DNA of 64,000 nucleotides from Gossypium raimondii (GCF_025698545.1 NC_068566.1:46913192-46977191); one strand, 5' to 3'; counted from the stretch's first letter, positions 49,564 through 61,954 are shown. A program made the numbers and translations. Notes: generated by a model from the letters alone, not told the origin.

Positions 49564-52500
49564 ATGGAAACTGGGTTTTATTCAGCATGGGAGAATGGTT
49601 CTTTATTAGAAGAAGATGGTGATGATGAACTGATCCCTCAGCCATTAACACCAAAGGAGCCAATGGAGTTTTTATCAAGATCATGGAGTTTATCTACATC
49701 AGAAATCTCTAAAGCTCTTGCCCAGAAACACAATCACTTTGAATTTGATCATCATAATAATGATAATAAGAATCAAAGTTCATTGTTTTCAGAATCCTTT
49801 GATGCACCACAAATTGTAAGTAAATTTTCAATCTTTATTTGTTAAAACATCATTAACTAATTAATTAATTACCCCTTTTTTTATATACGATTTGTTTCAT
49901 CTTTTGTGCTTCCATGGATCAAAAACTAAAATTTTGATCCTTTCTTGATAGATATCATTGCAAATCCTGGTTTCCTGGTTCTAGTATTTTTGGTCTAATT
50001 TAGGTTTTAGTCCTTCTACTATGTTAAAATTTAAAGAAAAGTTTTAAATTTTTAGATTGATTAAACTTTGACGTGAATGGTAACAATTAACAATGTTATC
50101 TGTTTTAGTCCGAATTAGTCGGTTTTGTATAGATTTTTTATTTCTTTATCTACTTGTGTCGTAATAATTTGATTTTACTTTTCGATTCTACCGGTTCGAG
50201 ATTTGTATTTATATTTATACTTTAATTTATCGTTATTGTAAACTTAAAAGGAAATAAACATTATAAAAGTAGATAGTTTAAATTATGCCAAATTAAAAAT
50301 AGGACTAGATATAAAATTTTATCATAGTACAAGGACTAAAAATTGATTAAACCTTTTTTAGGCAGGGAAAGGGATGAACTCCATTAATGGTCGAAGAACA
50401 GGCACAATCAGCAAATGGTTTAATCATCACAAAGAAATAGGAACCAACACAGTGAAGAAGAAAGACAAAATACGTGCAGAAAACGCTCGGCTTCACTCCG
50501 CCGTTTCCATCGCCGGATTAGCGGCAGGTTTGGCCTCGGTAGCCGCCGCAGGGAACTCCAACGGCGGCGGCGCAGGCTCGAAAATGAGCATGGCATTGGC
50601 ATCCGCTACTGAACTTCTGGCATCCCATTGCATCGAGTTAGCTGAGCTAGCTGGGGCTGATCACGACCGAGTTGCCTCAGTTGTGAAATCAGCAGTGGAT
50701 ATTCAAAGTGCAGGTGATTTGATTACACTCACTGCAGCAGCTGCAACAGGTGATTTAGCTTATCTCTAACTGTATATTTTATCTGTTTACTGTTCAAGTT
50801 AATCGTTTAAGTGGAAGAACCATTTGAAATATGAGTTGAATTCGGGTTCAAATATTTAAAATTTGAACTTGATTTCCTTCGGTCGGTTTTTGAGTTTATA
50901 ATATACTATAGATTAAAATATATCATTAGTTTTCGTATTTTTATAAATTTAAAATTTAACCTCTATGCTTTTATTTTTAAGAATTTAGTCCTTTCAGATT
51001 TTAAAATTTAGATTTATTACTACTGTTAAAATTATTTTGTTAAATTTAAGTTTATTACAATGTTAGTTTTTAGTTACACCAACAAATTTAACAAAAAAAT
51101 TAACAGCGTTACTAAACTTGAATTTTTAAAATTTGAAAAGTATTAAGACTAAATTATAAGAAATAAAATTATATAGACTAAATTCTAAATTTATGAAAAA
51201 TACAAGAATTTATGGCATATTTTAATTTACATTATATTATGTTAATTTTACTATTATGTATCTTATAACATATTAATTAAATTTATAGTTATATATAATA
51301 TTATAATATATTCATTCAATAATATTATAATTTTAAATTACTTATATATAAAATTTTAATAAATAAAATTAATATAAAATTAAAAGAATAGTATCCACAT
51401 ACTTAAAATGAGTTTGGATTATCTATTTAAAAATATGAATGGGCATGAGTAAAATTTTAAGTTTACATTTGAGTTGGGCTTGAACAAGCATAAAATATAT
51501 TAATATTATAATTAAAATTGTCTCGATTTTAGTCTAGTTCAACTCATGAACATTTATATTGTATATGAATTTTGCAGTACTTTTTATGAATTATAATTTT
51601 GTAATTTTTTCAATTTTTTATTGAAATTATTATAGCATTGAGAGGAGAAGCAGCTTTGAAGGCAAGAATACCAAAAGAAGCAAAGAAGAATTCAGCAATA
51701 AGTCCATATGCAGAAACTCAATGGTCTGATGCTTTGCATACTCAAATGAAAGAGCAAAATCCTCCTTGTCAAGGTGAACTATTGCAACATACAAGAAAAG
51801 GTAATTTCTAGTTGAGTGAGTCGGATTGAATTTGGATCGGTTCAATTTGAGTTTAAAATTTTCATGTTAATTAGTTTTTAGATTATTTTGGGTTTGAATG
51901 ATTTTGATTCGAGTTCATTTTAAATTTTAGGGTTTATCAATCAAAACTTTTTTATTGATCATTTCGAGTTTGACATTCTATTTTGTATCATTTAAGGTAA
52001 AGGATGAAGTCAAAATTTTTTAAGAGGCTAGAATTTTACTGTAAAATTTGCGGAGTTAAAATGTAAATTTATCATCGTATTAATTTATAATTTTACTATT
52101 GCAACACACACGAGAAGGTAATTCCTAGATCTGTCAATCAATTTGAGTTTTGGTTTTAAAACTTTTGGATCATTCTATGGTCGACTCATTCAGATTTAGT
52201 TGTTGTTAGGTTCGTTTTGGGTTCAAGTCACTTTGAGTTATCGTCTTTCGAGTTTATCAGTCAAGTTTTTTGAATCCGATCATTTTGGATTTGACACTCA
52301 AATTTAAAATTTTTTTCGAGCTTAGATAATTTCTTATTCAAATTATTTTCAAGTTTGAGTTGTGAGGGTTGATGTTGTTTAACTTTTAACTATTAAATCA
52401 GATTAGACTGAACTCGAGTTATGATTAACCTATTCGGATTTTTTGATTAATTGAGCTACTTTAAAGAATTACAGCTAAGTCACTTGTTACTGCTATTCTC

Positions 52501-53894
52501 AGGTGTGTTGAGATGGAAACGGGTCAATGTGTACATCAACAAGAAATCTCAGGTACTCAAATACAAATGCACCAAGAAACCATATTCAAATTTCCCCTTT
52601 TTTTTCTCATGATAAAGAAGGTAAAAGTATCATGAAGGTCCTTGGATTAGGAGTCAGAATACATTTTGCTCCACTTATTAAAAAATTGGGCAAATTAACC
52701 TATATATTATAGATTAAAAAGCAAATATGTATTTCCGTTAAAAATTCTATCCATTTCTATGCTAAAAATTAGTCTTTCTACATCCGTATGATATACCAAA
52801 AGACATGTCATTACTGATTATTTCATTAATCACACTAATTTTTAACAATAAAACGTACATAAATTAAATTATCTATTTTTAAACCTAACTACCTATGGTA
52901 ATTTTACCAATAAAGAAATCATATTCAAAATACAAAGTAATGCAGTACATATTGCAAGCTCTTATAAAGAAAGCTGCCATTGTCAGGTAATAATTAAGCT
53001 CAAAAGCAAACACGTTGGGGGAGCATTCTCCAACAACAATAAATGTAAGCACCTCTCTTATTTTATTAAGTTAAATTTTGCTATTAGTCCTTGTATTTTA
53101 TGAAAGTTGTGTATTTAGTCCTTGCACTTCAAATGATCAAATTTAGCCTTTATACTTTTCAAATTTTGAAAATTTAAGCTTAACCCAAATAGTAACAATT
53201 AAATTCGTTTGGTTAAATTCAACTACCAGTCTTATATTATGTGTACAATTTTAGATTTAGTCCATATTATATATTTAGATAATTCTAAGTTCCTATACTT
53301 TTCGAATTTTAAAATTCTAGCATTGATGTAAACCATAGTCGTTAAACCATTAAATGAGTTTGTAATGAGTGATATGTTGAAATAACATGCCGATGTAGCA
53401 TTATACATATGATAATATGTTTGTCGTATCATATCTTGAAAATAGCATAACTTAATAAATTTAACGGTGACCATTTGGTGAGGACTGAAATTTTAAAGCT
53501 CGAAACGTACAAGGACTGAAAATGATCAAATAAAAGTACAAAGACTAGTAGCACAATTTAATATTTTTTTACCATTTTACAAAAGAGTACAGGGACTAAA
53601 ACAACAATTAAACCGTTTTATTTTTCTCTAACATTTATCCTGTTTGCAGGTATTGTTTATGGAGTGTGTGATGAGACATCAGCATGGCCATATAGAAAAG
53701 AAAGGGAAACTTCAGATTCAGAGGAACTCTATTTTGGTCTCAAAACAGGGCAGGGGCTGTTAGAATTCAAGTGTAAAAGCAAAATTGACAAGCAAAAATG
53801 GGTGGATGGGATTCAAAATCTACTACGACAAGTCTGCCATGGTCAACCACCTGAGCTTTCTCTTGAATCTTTGAGTATTAACGATGGTATATAG
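49564..53894 (+). CDS. VAN3-binding/FORKED-like protein: DUF828 plus PH-like domain (6 exons)
   Basis: Exons 49564-49815, 50362-50749, 51636-51800, 52503-52552, 52987-53044 and 53650-53894; 385 aa, in frame throughout. In Arabidopsis this family (VAB/FKD1 and relatives) works with the ARF-GAP VAN3 in vesicle traffic that positions PIN auxin carriers during vein patterning. The N-terminus has the family motif PMEFLSRSWSLSTSEISKAL (residues 39-58). Exon 2 is the DUF828 core (KDKIRAENARLHSAVSIAG, then an Ala-rich helix region with AELAGADHDRVASVVKSAVD). The C-terminal PH-like domain runs from about VLRWKRVNVYINKKSQ (272-287) to DKQKWVDGIQNLLRQV. Likely orthologue of At5g47440/At4g17350, from memory. 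Four of its five introns carry recognisable MITEs or degenerate repeats; the coding parts look intact. Confidence 0.9.
49992..50353. repeat. Fold-back MITE ending at the exon 2 splice acceptor
   Basis: The left end (ggtctaatttaggttttagt ccttctactatgttaaaat) is the inverted partner of the right end (attttatcatagtacaagga ctaaaaattgattaaacc). The right end stops 8 bp before the acceptor AG of DUF828/PH exon 2 (50362). Confidence 0.7.
50900..51235. repeat. Fold-back MITE in DUF828/PH intron 2
   Basis: Left (aaatatatcattagttttcg ... ttaacctctatgcttttat) and right (aaattatatagactaaattc ... aatttatggcatatttt) ends are inverted copies, with a central palindrome. Same family as 8508-8840 in the pectinesterase gene. 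Confidence 0.6.
52620..52908. mobile_element. Mutator-type fold-back MITE in DUF828/PH intron 4
   Basis: This 289-bp element is flanked by gataaagaa (52611-52619) and aataaagaa (52909-52917), a 9-bp duplication with one mismatch. The ends are ggtaaaagtatc and ggtaattttacc. Internal words (ttaggagtcagaatacattt, tgggcaaattaacctatata) match 58575-58942. A 9-bp duplication points to a Mutator-type transposase. Confidence 0.8.
53073..53617. repeat. Fold-back element in DUF828/PH intron 5
   Basis: Left (aattttgctattagtccttg ... gtatttagtccttgcactt) and right (gtacaaagactagtagcaca ... tacagggactaaaacaaca) ends are inverted copies; a nested duplicate of the end motif lies near 53220-53280. Same broad family as 33964-34465. 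Confidence 0.6.
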
Positions 53895-54737
53895 TTTTTG
53901 TAGTATATAGTTCATCTTTGTTTGTGCATACACAGTGAATTTGGGGTTGTTGAAATTATGAACTTTTATACATGAAGAATGAAATAGGTTGAATTCAGGT
54001 TGAAATCATTTCGAGTTTGAAATATTTCAAATTTATTATTGTGAAAATAGATAGGATTTGAATTCAAATTAATCGTGTCCAACTTGATGAGTCTAAGCCA
54101 AAGCTAAACTATGAGTTTTATAATATGAGTTGACCTAATTAGAATCGTAATCATATTGTTTAAGTTGTTAAATAGAACATGTGTTAATTTACTTAAAGGT
54201 TCGATACATAATAATAAAGTAAAATATTTTGGAGACCTTTGTACTAAAATGAATATGCAAACGTTAGCAAGTGAGTAAAATGGATCAAGGGGGTATTATG
54301 GGCTTGAGCATGGAGTATTAAAAGCACATTTACCTCCATTGTCGTCAGGGCAAAGGTAAGGGGGAAGCAATGGCTTGGCCCCAAACATAGTAAAGGGGTA
54401 GAGGAGGATGGGGGCAGGCAATGACCTAGGCCCAACATGGTAAATTTGTCTCTTTTAATCTTTTTAAAAAATATGAAATTACAAAAGGTAAAATTATACA
54501 TTAACCCCTCAATGCATCCCTTAAACAATATTCTAACTTTCCCAGTACTGTTGTTTTGTTGGGGTCACAATCATTGCACCTTAACTTAGAGCAATGGTGT
54601 ATACCTTGATAGTTTTCATTTTCTTATATCCAAAGAAACCATGAACAAATGTCTGCAATTACAGTTAATGTGGTATATAGTGCCATATATATATAAATGC
54701 AAATTATAGATGTGTTTTTATCTTCTAATTTCTCTCA
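53895..54737. other. Convergent intergenic gap between DUF828/PH and PURU
   Basis: Both genes end here, so it holds two 3' UTRs. 53990-54080 contains AAAATGATC-type degenerate repeat in reverse. 54270-54440 is a slightly GC-richer patch (ggcttggccccaaacatagt, caatgacctaggcccaacat) with a two-copy similarity inside it. No gene is visible. Confidence 0.5.
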
Positions 54738-55631
54738 TCAGAATACAACAGTCCTGTTTTCCTCATATGGTAACACTCGCAATTCACAGTACCATCTCAA
54801 AGCCTTTGCAAGGCATTGCTTCTCAAGGTTCTCGGATTTTTGCACAAAGCTCTGCAAATTGTCTCTGTGAGAAACTCTTTCAACCTGTCAAAAAACGAAG
54901 GCATTAAGGATTGCATGTTAAGAATGGTCGTAAATCGAGAACCATACCAACTTCAAAAGCAAATCATTATGAATTCAGTAAGCATAGTTGATAGTAAGCA
55001 AATTTCAACGGAAAATACTAATAGCATGAACGATGAGGGATTTGGATGTTGCAGCCAAATAACTTGAAGAATTTGTAGAAACTACAACCATGAAAGGACC
55101 CTTTCATCTCAGTCGAAAGAAGTTAACTTCATGGTCCAAAAACCGGGAATTTTTGAACAGTGATTATATATACATGTTGAGACAACAAGAAACTGCAGTT
55201 TCAGCTATTACTTAAAGATCAAGAAACAATGTTTAGAGCATCAGTAAGAAAAGATAGAATAATACCATCTGTTCGATAATAGGCCCCGAATCGAGTTCTT
55301 CGGTTACAAAGTGACTTGTTGCACCGATTAACTTCACACCTGCATCAAAAGCCTGCCAACATAATCTAGAAAAATTTAACATGCATCTATAGTTTTTCAA
55401 TTACTAAAGGATATAAGCAAAAAAATACCCCACCTGCTTACATGGATTCCCACCTTTAAATGATGGCAAAAGGCCATGGTGTATGTTAATTACATCCTTC
55501 CCATATGTCCTCAAAAATTGACCAGATAAAACCTGCAATAATAACACTAGTTTGATTCATTGAAATGCATATATGGTTTAAGACCTCGTATTTACTCTCG
55601 TTCGCGTGTGTATCGCATTATGGTGATGCAT

Positions 55632-55670
<39 letters not shown>

Positions 55671-57430
55671 GCCTCAGTTACCTGCATGTACCTGGCAAGT
55701 ACCAAAAAATCAGTATTTAGAACCAACTCTAGGATCTCCCTTTCTCTTTTATTCCCTTCAGTTGTGTGCAAATAATGATATGGGATACCATTCCTTTCAA
55801 GAAAGTGCATCACATTATTGTTTGGACCTCTATGATGATTACTGCCATACAATTGATAAACACTGAAATCAGAATTTTCGAAAACGGAACTTGAATAGGA
55901 CTCAAAAGACAAAGAACTACGGTTTATGTAGTACCTTATCACACAAGTAATATCAACTGGAAGTCTTCCTTCTTGCCAACCATAAAGCAAATCTACCAGG
56001 CAATGGTCCTAGAGCAAGATAAACATGGTTCAATCATGCAAAAACATGAAATTAGGGGAAAAGAAACAATGGTATACCTGTTTCGAAGCAAGGACCGCAA
56101 TTTTAAACTTCGGGTCTAGGGCAGGGACTCTAGCAACAGATCTTATGGCACTAAACATGTTTGAAAGCTTTAGGAAATCTTCATCCATTTGCTTTCGAGG
56201 CCATCGAACGGGGTCAAAAACGAACTCACTGCAAATTTGTACACACAACAAGAAGATCCATGTCTAATTATGGTTGAATCAATCACCTGTTGTCACAAAG
56301 TACAGTTACCATTGGACATATTAACCGTTTTTTCAGACTAAAACAATATTCATTCTTGGAAATTCACAAACAAGCAAAAAGATGTAATTGAGAAAACAAT
56401 TAAGATAATGGTATCTCTTCTTTATTCTTATAACTTATGTCTCAGCCAAAACAAGAAGTATTCAACATCAACAACACATATCATCCAAAAATTCTTTGAT
56501 TGCAAGTCACAACCCTACTCAACTTGTTGGACCGTATTATGAATGCATAATCCGAAATTGTTAAATACCACGAGTTCTCAAGGTTTTGTCACTACTTCCG
56601 ATTAGTACTCGTACTCCAAAGTACATTCACTCGAAGGTGACAAAACCTTGAAGATCTTGGTCAAGGTTTTGTCTCCATACTCTACTAAGAGTGCTAACGG
56701 ATTTATTGAACAAAAACGCCTCGGAGTATCTGAACAAGTAGAACCATGGCAAATTGAAAAGTTTTTGCAAGGATAGACTCGAAGCTATAATCTACGGCAT
56801 ATAGGTCATTTATGGGGAACATGCTACCACTTGAGGCAACAAAGCTCCAACCAAAGACAATACTAGGACTCCCCGCAGAGCCGAGTCACATCAACAATGA
56901 GGATAAACTGAGTTATATATGACATTGGCATAAAATAATGGCTACCCAAACTCAAACTTTGTATCTTGCATTCATCAATGGAAAACAACTAGCATTAAAT
57001 TAGAAAATCTTTAAACCATTAAATTTAAAAAATAAATAAATAAAATCTTACCTTCTGGAATAGAAAACATTCTTGTTTTGAGGAACAAAAACATCAGCCC
57101 CAAGTATGTTTCCTCCTCTTGAAGCTATACGTTCGGATAGTTTTGCAACTATTCCAACTTCATCCTATAAAAAAAAACAGATTTCAATTAAAATACAATT
57201 AGATAAAATCATCCATTATTAAATAGGAAAAAGAACTGGAAATGGGTGAAGAGCAAAGTAAAAGAGAGAGGAGGGACGGGGGGACATACAGGGCAGTGGA
57301 AGATATGGATGCCATAGGTAAGAGAAGGAGAAGAAGAGGGATCTCCGGGTAATTTATAAGAATTGAAGGACCTGTTTGCAAATCCCAGAAACTGGGAGAA
57401 GCAGGATGATACTCGTCTTGTGAAAGTCAT
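54738..57430 (-). CDS. PURU: Formyltetrahydrofolate deformylase (10-formyl-THF hydrolase), mitochondrial, 8 exons
   Basis: Exons, 5' to 3': 57430-57290, 57164-57052, 56228-56078, 56008-55935, 55841-55682, 55532-55434, 55352-55266, 54884-54738; 323 aa, the length I recall for Arabidopsis PURU1/PURU2. It hydrolyses 10-formyl-THF to THF and formate, keeping mitochondrial folate pools balanced so that glycine decarboxylase in photorespiration is not inhibited. The basic N-terminus ([11 protein letters not shown]) fits a mitochondrial presequence. Residues about 40-120 form an ACT-type regulatory domain ([20 protein letters not shown]). The formyltransferase fold follows, with catalytic N229 and H231 in [16 protein letters not shown] and D267 in [13 protein letters not shown]. 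Intron 5 (55533-55681) contains a (CA)n(TA)n microsatellite. Orthologue of At5g47435/At4g17360 by memory. Confidence 0.94.
55630..55670. repeat. (CA)n(TA)n compound microsatellite in PURU intron 5
   Basis: About ten CA units followed by about ten TA units, close to the donor site of the intron that begins at 55681 on the minus strand. Likely polymorphic in length. Confidence 0.9.
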
Positions 57431-58316
57431 ATCTTTAGAACTTCACTTCCCAGTGCCTCCCCGCCACCAAATACTTGGCTATTGAATCTCTCGGATAGAC
57501 GGTAATACGACAACGTATCAGGCTCTTTTTTATTTTATTTTATAACTTTTATAATTTTTTAATAACTATTTGATATGTTTAACTGACTAAAATTCTTTTA
57601 ACGATAATAATAATTTAAACTAAAATATAGCATCTACGGGTTAAAATACAGCAGAAGTCCCTCTACTATGTTGAGAAGTTCAAATTAATCCTTTTACTTT
57701 AAAAGACATTTTAATCCTTGTAGATTAAAAAAACATAGTAAATTGGTTAAAAATGTTAGATGTACTAGGTGGCTTAAATGTAAATAACATGTGAATAAAC
57801 TTAATTAGTGAGTTAGATTAAGAATCTGACATAGAAAGGACTCCCTCAACTCATAAATCTTAAGGTTAAAGTACTTGAAAGATCCTGTATTATATGTACG
57901 GATTTCATTTACAAAAACATAAAAACTTTAAAAATATTAATTTTGTTATACGGTAAATGATATTATATTGATTCTATTCTAATTTGGAACTATTTGATTC
58001 TTTTTAATAATACAACTAAAATCTATTTAATAGTAGATGGACTAATTTGATCAAATTCCTAAAATAGAGGAACTTTTCAAGTACATTCATCTATATTGAC
58101 AGTCATTCCATGTCTTGAAGTATAAACTACAGAATTTAAGGATAAAATTCAAAACCTCCTATTGCTTTGTAATCAACCGATGATATAGATTGAAGCATTA
58201 ATTAGGGTGGTGGCACCACATTTGCTTAAATGACCATTTACACGGTCAGTGCTGCTCCAATGCCAACAATGGCAATCCATCCCATAGTTAACACTACTGA
58301 TCGCGCTTCGCCATCG
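57431..58316. other. PURU promoter and PSD1 3' flank
   Basis: The first 100 bp are the PURU upstream region. 57640-58090 has a degenerate fold-back-like repeat (tccctctactatgttgagaa, then 'ttaaagtacttgaaagatcc' and 'gaacttttcaagtacattca'). No coding signal is seen. Confidence 0.45.
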
Positions 58317-61300
58317 CTATGCATGCCATACACCTAATGCTTCTCCAACACGGATTTTATCTCCCCGTCTAATAGAAAACTCAAACTCTGAAGCATCATT
58401 GTTCTTTGGTGAATTTGATGTTGGGGCTTGGAAAACAAGGACAACCGTTGATCCCATATTGAAAGCCGCGACCTAGAATGAAGTGCATGGAATTATATAT
58501 ATCTTGATACTACTTCCAAATATGAAACAAATTTTACACGATATGCATAAGAAGACCAAAAGTACAACTCTAGTCAGTAAAAGTACCATAAAAGCCCCTA
58601 TACTAAGAGTCAAATTGTATTTTATTCTCTCTACTCAAAAAATAAAAAATTAATTCCTATACGATAAATCAAAGAGCCAATTAATCATTTTTACTAAAAA
58701 TCTCATCCATTTGTATCCTTAAAAATTGATGTGGCTCATGGAATAACCAAACAGTGACGTGGTATGTCACCTCATGTTAAGGTACAGGAACCAGTTCTTA
58801 ATGGCAAAAATGGATGAAATTTTTAGTAGAAAAAACAGATTGCACTTTGATCTAATGTACAGGGACTAATTTGCCTATTTTTTGAGTAGAAGGACAAAAC
58901 ACAATCTGACTCCTAGTACAAGGGTCTCCATTGTACTTTTACCAATTTTAGTTGTCTGTGAGGCATCTGGTTTTGAAAGAAAAGTTGTGTATCGAACCTC
59001 ATCTCCCTTTTTAAGCATCACACCGACTCCTTTAGGTTCATATAAATGTTCTTCCGGAGGCTCTGATGGTATCAACTTTTTTCTTGGCCTGTTTGTCCGA
59101 AGTTCTGGTTCGATGAAAAGCTGTGAAGTACAAATTATGGTGTCAAAAGACAGATTCCAATTGAAGAACATATTCGTGTCTATGCATGTATCTGCTGTCT
59201 AAATAGGATTCGATTTTTTTAAGGTTCAGGGTAGAAAGGGGCATTGGCACTGAACCTCAATTGAACCAATATTCGTTGCGCCAACTGCTGCAATTGCCAT
59301 AAAACCTTGTTGCCATAGACCTTCAAGGACAACCTGATGATAGGAAAATTGCAACAGCAATTCAGAGAAATTTAAATATAACTAACCAAAACAATTTAGC
59401 ACTTGAATGTAAGCTCAAAAATCTCCAAATATCATGATTCTCAGGAAATTTAAATAATGTTCTAAATACACCACTCTATCTTCATCTTTCAGATATCATG
59501 TCATCGGCTTGTTTTATCCTTTCCCAACTTGCATCTTTTAATCCAACAATTTGCACGCATCAAGACCATAGAATCATATAAGAAAACTGACAAAGTACAT
59601 AGAGGGCATTTTAAGTTGTTGACACATTAGATTTACCCTTTCATTCTCGACATAAAGGTTCCTGATTGTTCTTGTAGCACGTTCATTCACAGGAAACAAG
59701 CGGCCTGCGAAATATGCAACAGATCAAATGATATCATTTGATACTATCACTGTACAAAGAAACTCCTTGGCGTAGTATGCAACTATAAAATCAAAGTTAC
59801 CTGAAAAATGCCGTCGAACAAGAACATTCCAATCAACTGGTGAATGTATGCGATGATAGTCTCCTGGTTTCAAATATATTACACAGTAATAGAGGCCTTT
59901 CATTGGACTGCAAAAAAGATTTTATGTATAAACTTACTTTAACTCATAGATGGTTTATAGCAGTTAAATCATGTAAATTACTTCCAGAGATAAAACTGCT
60001 TAACAAATTCGAAAGCAAGTTTAAGGAAAACATCAAAAGACTTACTATCGAATCTAAACAAAAACAAATTACTGTTATAAACAAAAAAAAAGGGCGAATA
60101 TTGCACAAACTGAATAGGCGAATATTTTTACAAGATTACCACTCCGAAATTGTTTCCCGGACTTTAGGAGAAGCCAATGAAACGCGCCACCATGACTTCT
60201 TACTCTGTTCTCTCTGAGTGCTTTCCTGCTCAATAGTACTACCGTCATCTTCAGTATTTTTCTCAGCTAGCATCGAGAGCAAAGGACTAGCACCAAGAAG
60301 AGATGAAACAGAATAGGAGAATCCTTTGACTTGGTCAATCATAGCCCCTGCACCGTTCAACTTCCCAAATCTAAGAATAGTACCATCCACAGGACTGACC
60401 TGTTATTTAACAGAACACTCTTAGCAATGCTTCAGAGTGACACAAATGAAAATATTAACATGTCCAAGATGCTCGTTACCAGTTACCAGACTATAGGGAT
60501 TAGGATTGATAGGCCTGCAACCTTCTTTCAATGTGCGAACAAAGAAATCCCTTAAAGACGCATATTCTTCAAGAGGGAGAGCTGCTTCTTCTAGGTCTTA
60601 AATGCAAACCAAAATACCACATCATAAGTTATTCTTCATTCTCAGTTGACTGTGCATTTATCTCATCAATCGACAAAAGCGATCTAAAGGAAAATGAGAA
60701 GGGAAAAGATATGAGGTAAACATACTTGAGTGGAAAGCACGAGCCCATGCTCTATAAACATGCGGCCGCAGCCAAACTGGAATGTCCTAAAAAACAATCT
60801 TTAAGCAGGTAAAAGGATAACAAAACAATACAACAAAATAAAATAAAATAAAAAGCAAGAACAGGAGCATGGGAACTGTCATCAATCAAACTCTAAGAGT
60901 ACTTTTAAACTCAAGTCAAGCGAGTTTAACTTGAAAAACAAAAAGGAATTTCAAAAATCCAATTAAAATAAGAAAAAAAGAAATCTTAAAAGAGCCAATG
61001 ATTCAAAATTAAGAAAATTACTCACCACACTCATCAAGAAGCCCCAAGCTCTAGAAATAGATCGCAATGGTAGTATCCTTAGAAATGAAGCCTAAAAGTT
61101 GGTAAGGTTCAAAAGATATATGAAAATCATATAAAAAACGAAAATAAGAAAAACACATGAGAAATTAAAATGGAGAAATTAATATAAATATACTACTTTT
61201 ACATCCGGTCGGAACTCGAATTCAATCCCTTTCTCCCGTGCTTCTTCAACCTACTACCAAAAATACATATATCAGTAATAGCCAGAAACTAGCACTGCCC

Positions 61301-61954
61301 TGACATATAAGAATCAATAGCATGCAATGCATCAAACAGTTTATATAATAAGCAAATTTAATACCTTCTTGTCATCGTAGAGTCGTCGAGCATGAAGAAC
61401 ACCAAGCATGAGTAAAGTAGCTACTGTGGCACCCGGCACCAGAAAAGCGTTACCTATAGAAACCAGAGCAAGTAAAACATAACTAATTTATACACGGTAC
61501 TGAATTTGCTGTATTTTAAATTTATATTTGCATTAATTAGAAAACATTATTGTTTATTATCAATGGTTTTCTCGCCAATTTTCTCAGAATACAAACAAAA
61601 ACTACTAATTTGAATTCTTTTTAAAGAAAAAAACAAGCCAATGAAAAAAAAAAACGAACTTCATATGCTTCTCCGAGAAGTAAAACAGAACAAACTTATG
61701 CACAAGAATTCGCCGTATCTAAATGTGTTTTTGCCTAAATCGGTGAGAAAATAAGTAAGAAAGTTTGTTACAACAATGATTTCACCTTGAGAATTGCTGC
61801 TGCTGCTGCCGCCGCCACTGAGAGAAGAGCGAGCTTGCGACGTCGTACGGAAGTGCTTGACGTACCAAGAGAACAACCGGCGACGGTTGTGGACATTGGC
61901 GAAATGTAGATAGGGACGGAATACGGCGACGTCTCGCGGGAACCGGAAATTCAT
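58317..61954 (-). CDS. PSD1: Phosphatidylserine decarboxylase proenzyme 1, mitochondrial, 12 exons
   Basis: Exons, 5' to 3': 61954-61786, 61453-61365, 61250-61197, 61091-61026, 60786-60726, 60596-60487, 60399-60140, 59907-59801, 59704-59637, 59333-59256, 59120-58998, 58472-58317; 446 aa. The enzyme decarboxylates phosphatidylserine to phosphatidylethanolamine in the inner mitochondrial membrane. The Arg-rich N-terminus fits a presequence. A hydrophobic segment (about residues 59-77, [17 protein letters not shown]) is the probable membrane anchor. The catalytic Asp of SPVDG is D188, the His pair is in GDYHRIHSP (H288, H291), and the self-cleavage motif is M-G402-S403-T, giving a pyruvoyl group on the C-terminal alpha chain. 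The first motif residue is Met where bacterial and animal enzymes have Leu (LGST). Closest to Arabidopsis PSD1 (At4g16700), not the vacuolar/ER PSD2/3, which carry C2 domains. Confidence 0.94.
58575..58942. mobile_element. Mutator-type fold-back MITE in PSD1 intron 11
   Basis: This 368-bp element is flanked by caactctagt (58565-58574) and caattttagt (58943-58952), a 10-bp duplication with two mismatches. The ends are cagtaaaagtaccataaaag and ccattgtacttttac, with inverted similarity running inward through 'agtcaaattgtattttattc' and 'gacaaaacacaatctgactc'. It fills most of the 525-bp intron. Confidence 0.8.

Noticed and set aside
60136-60555. Plus-strand frames at 59840-60217 and 60331-60555
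   Set aside because: They overlap PSD1 exons 6-8 in antisense and contain no recognisable product.
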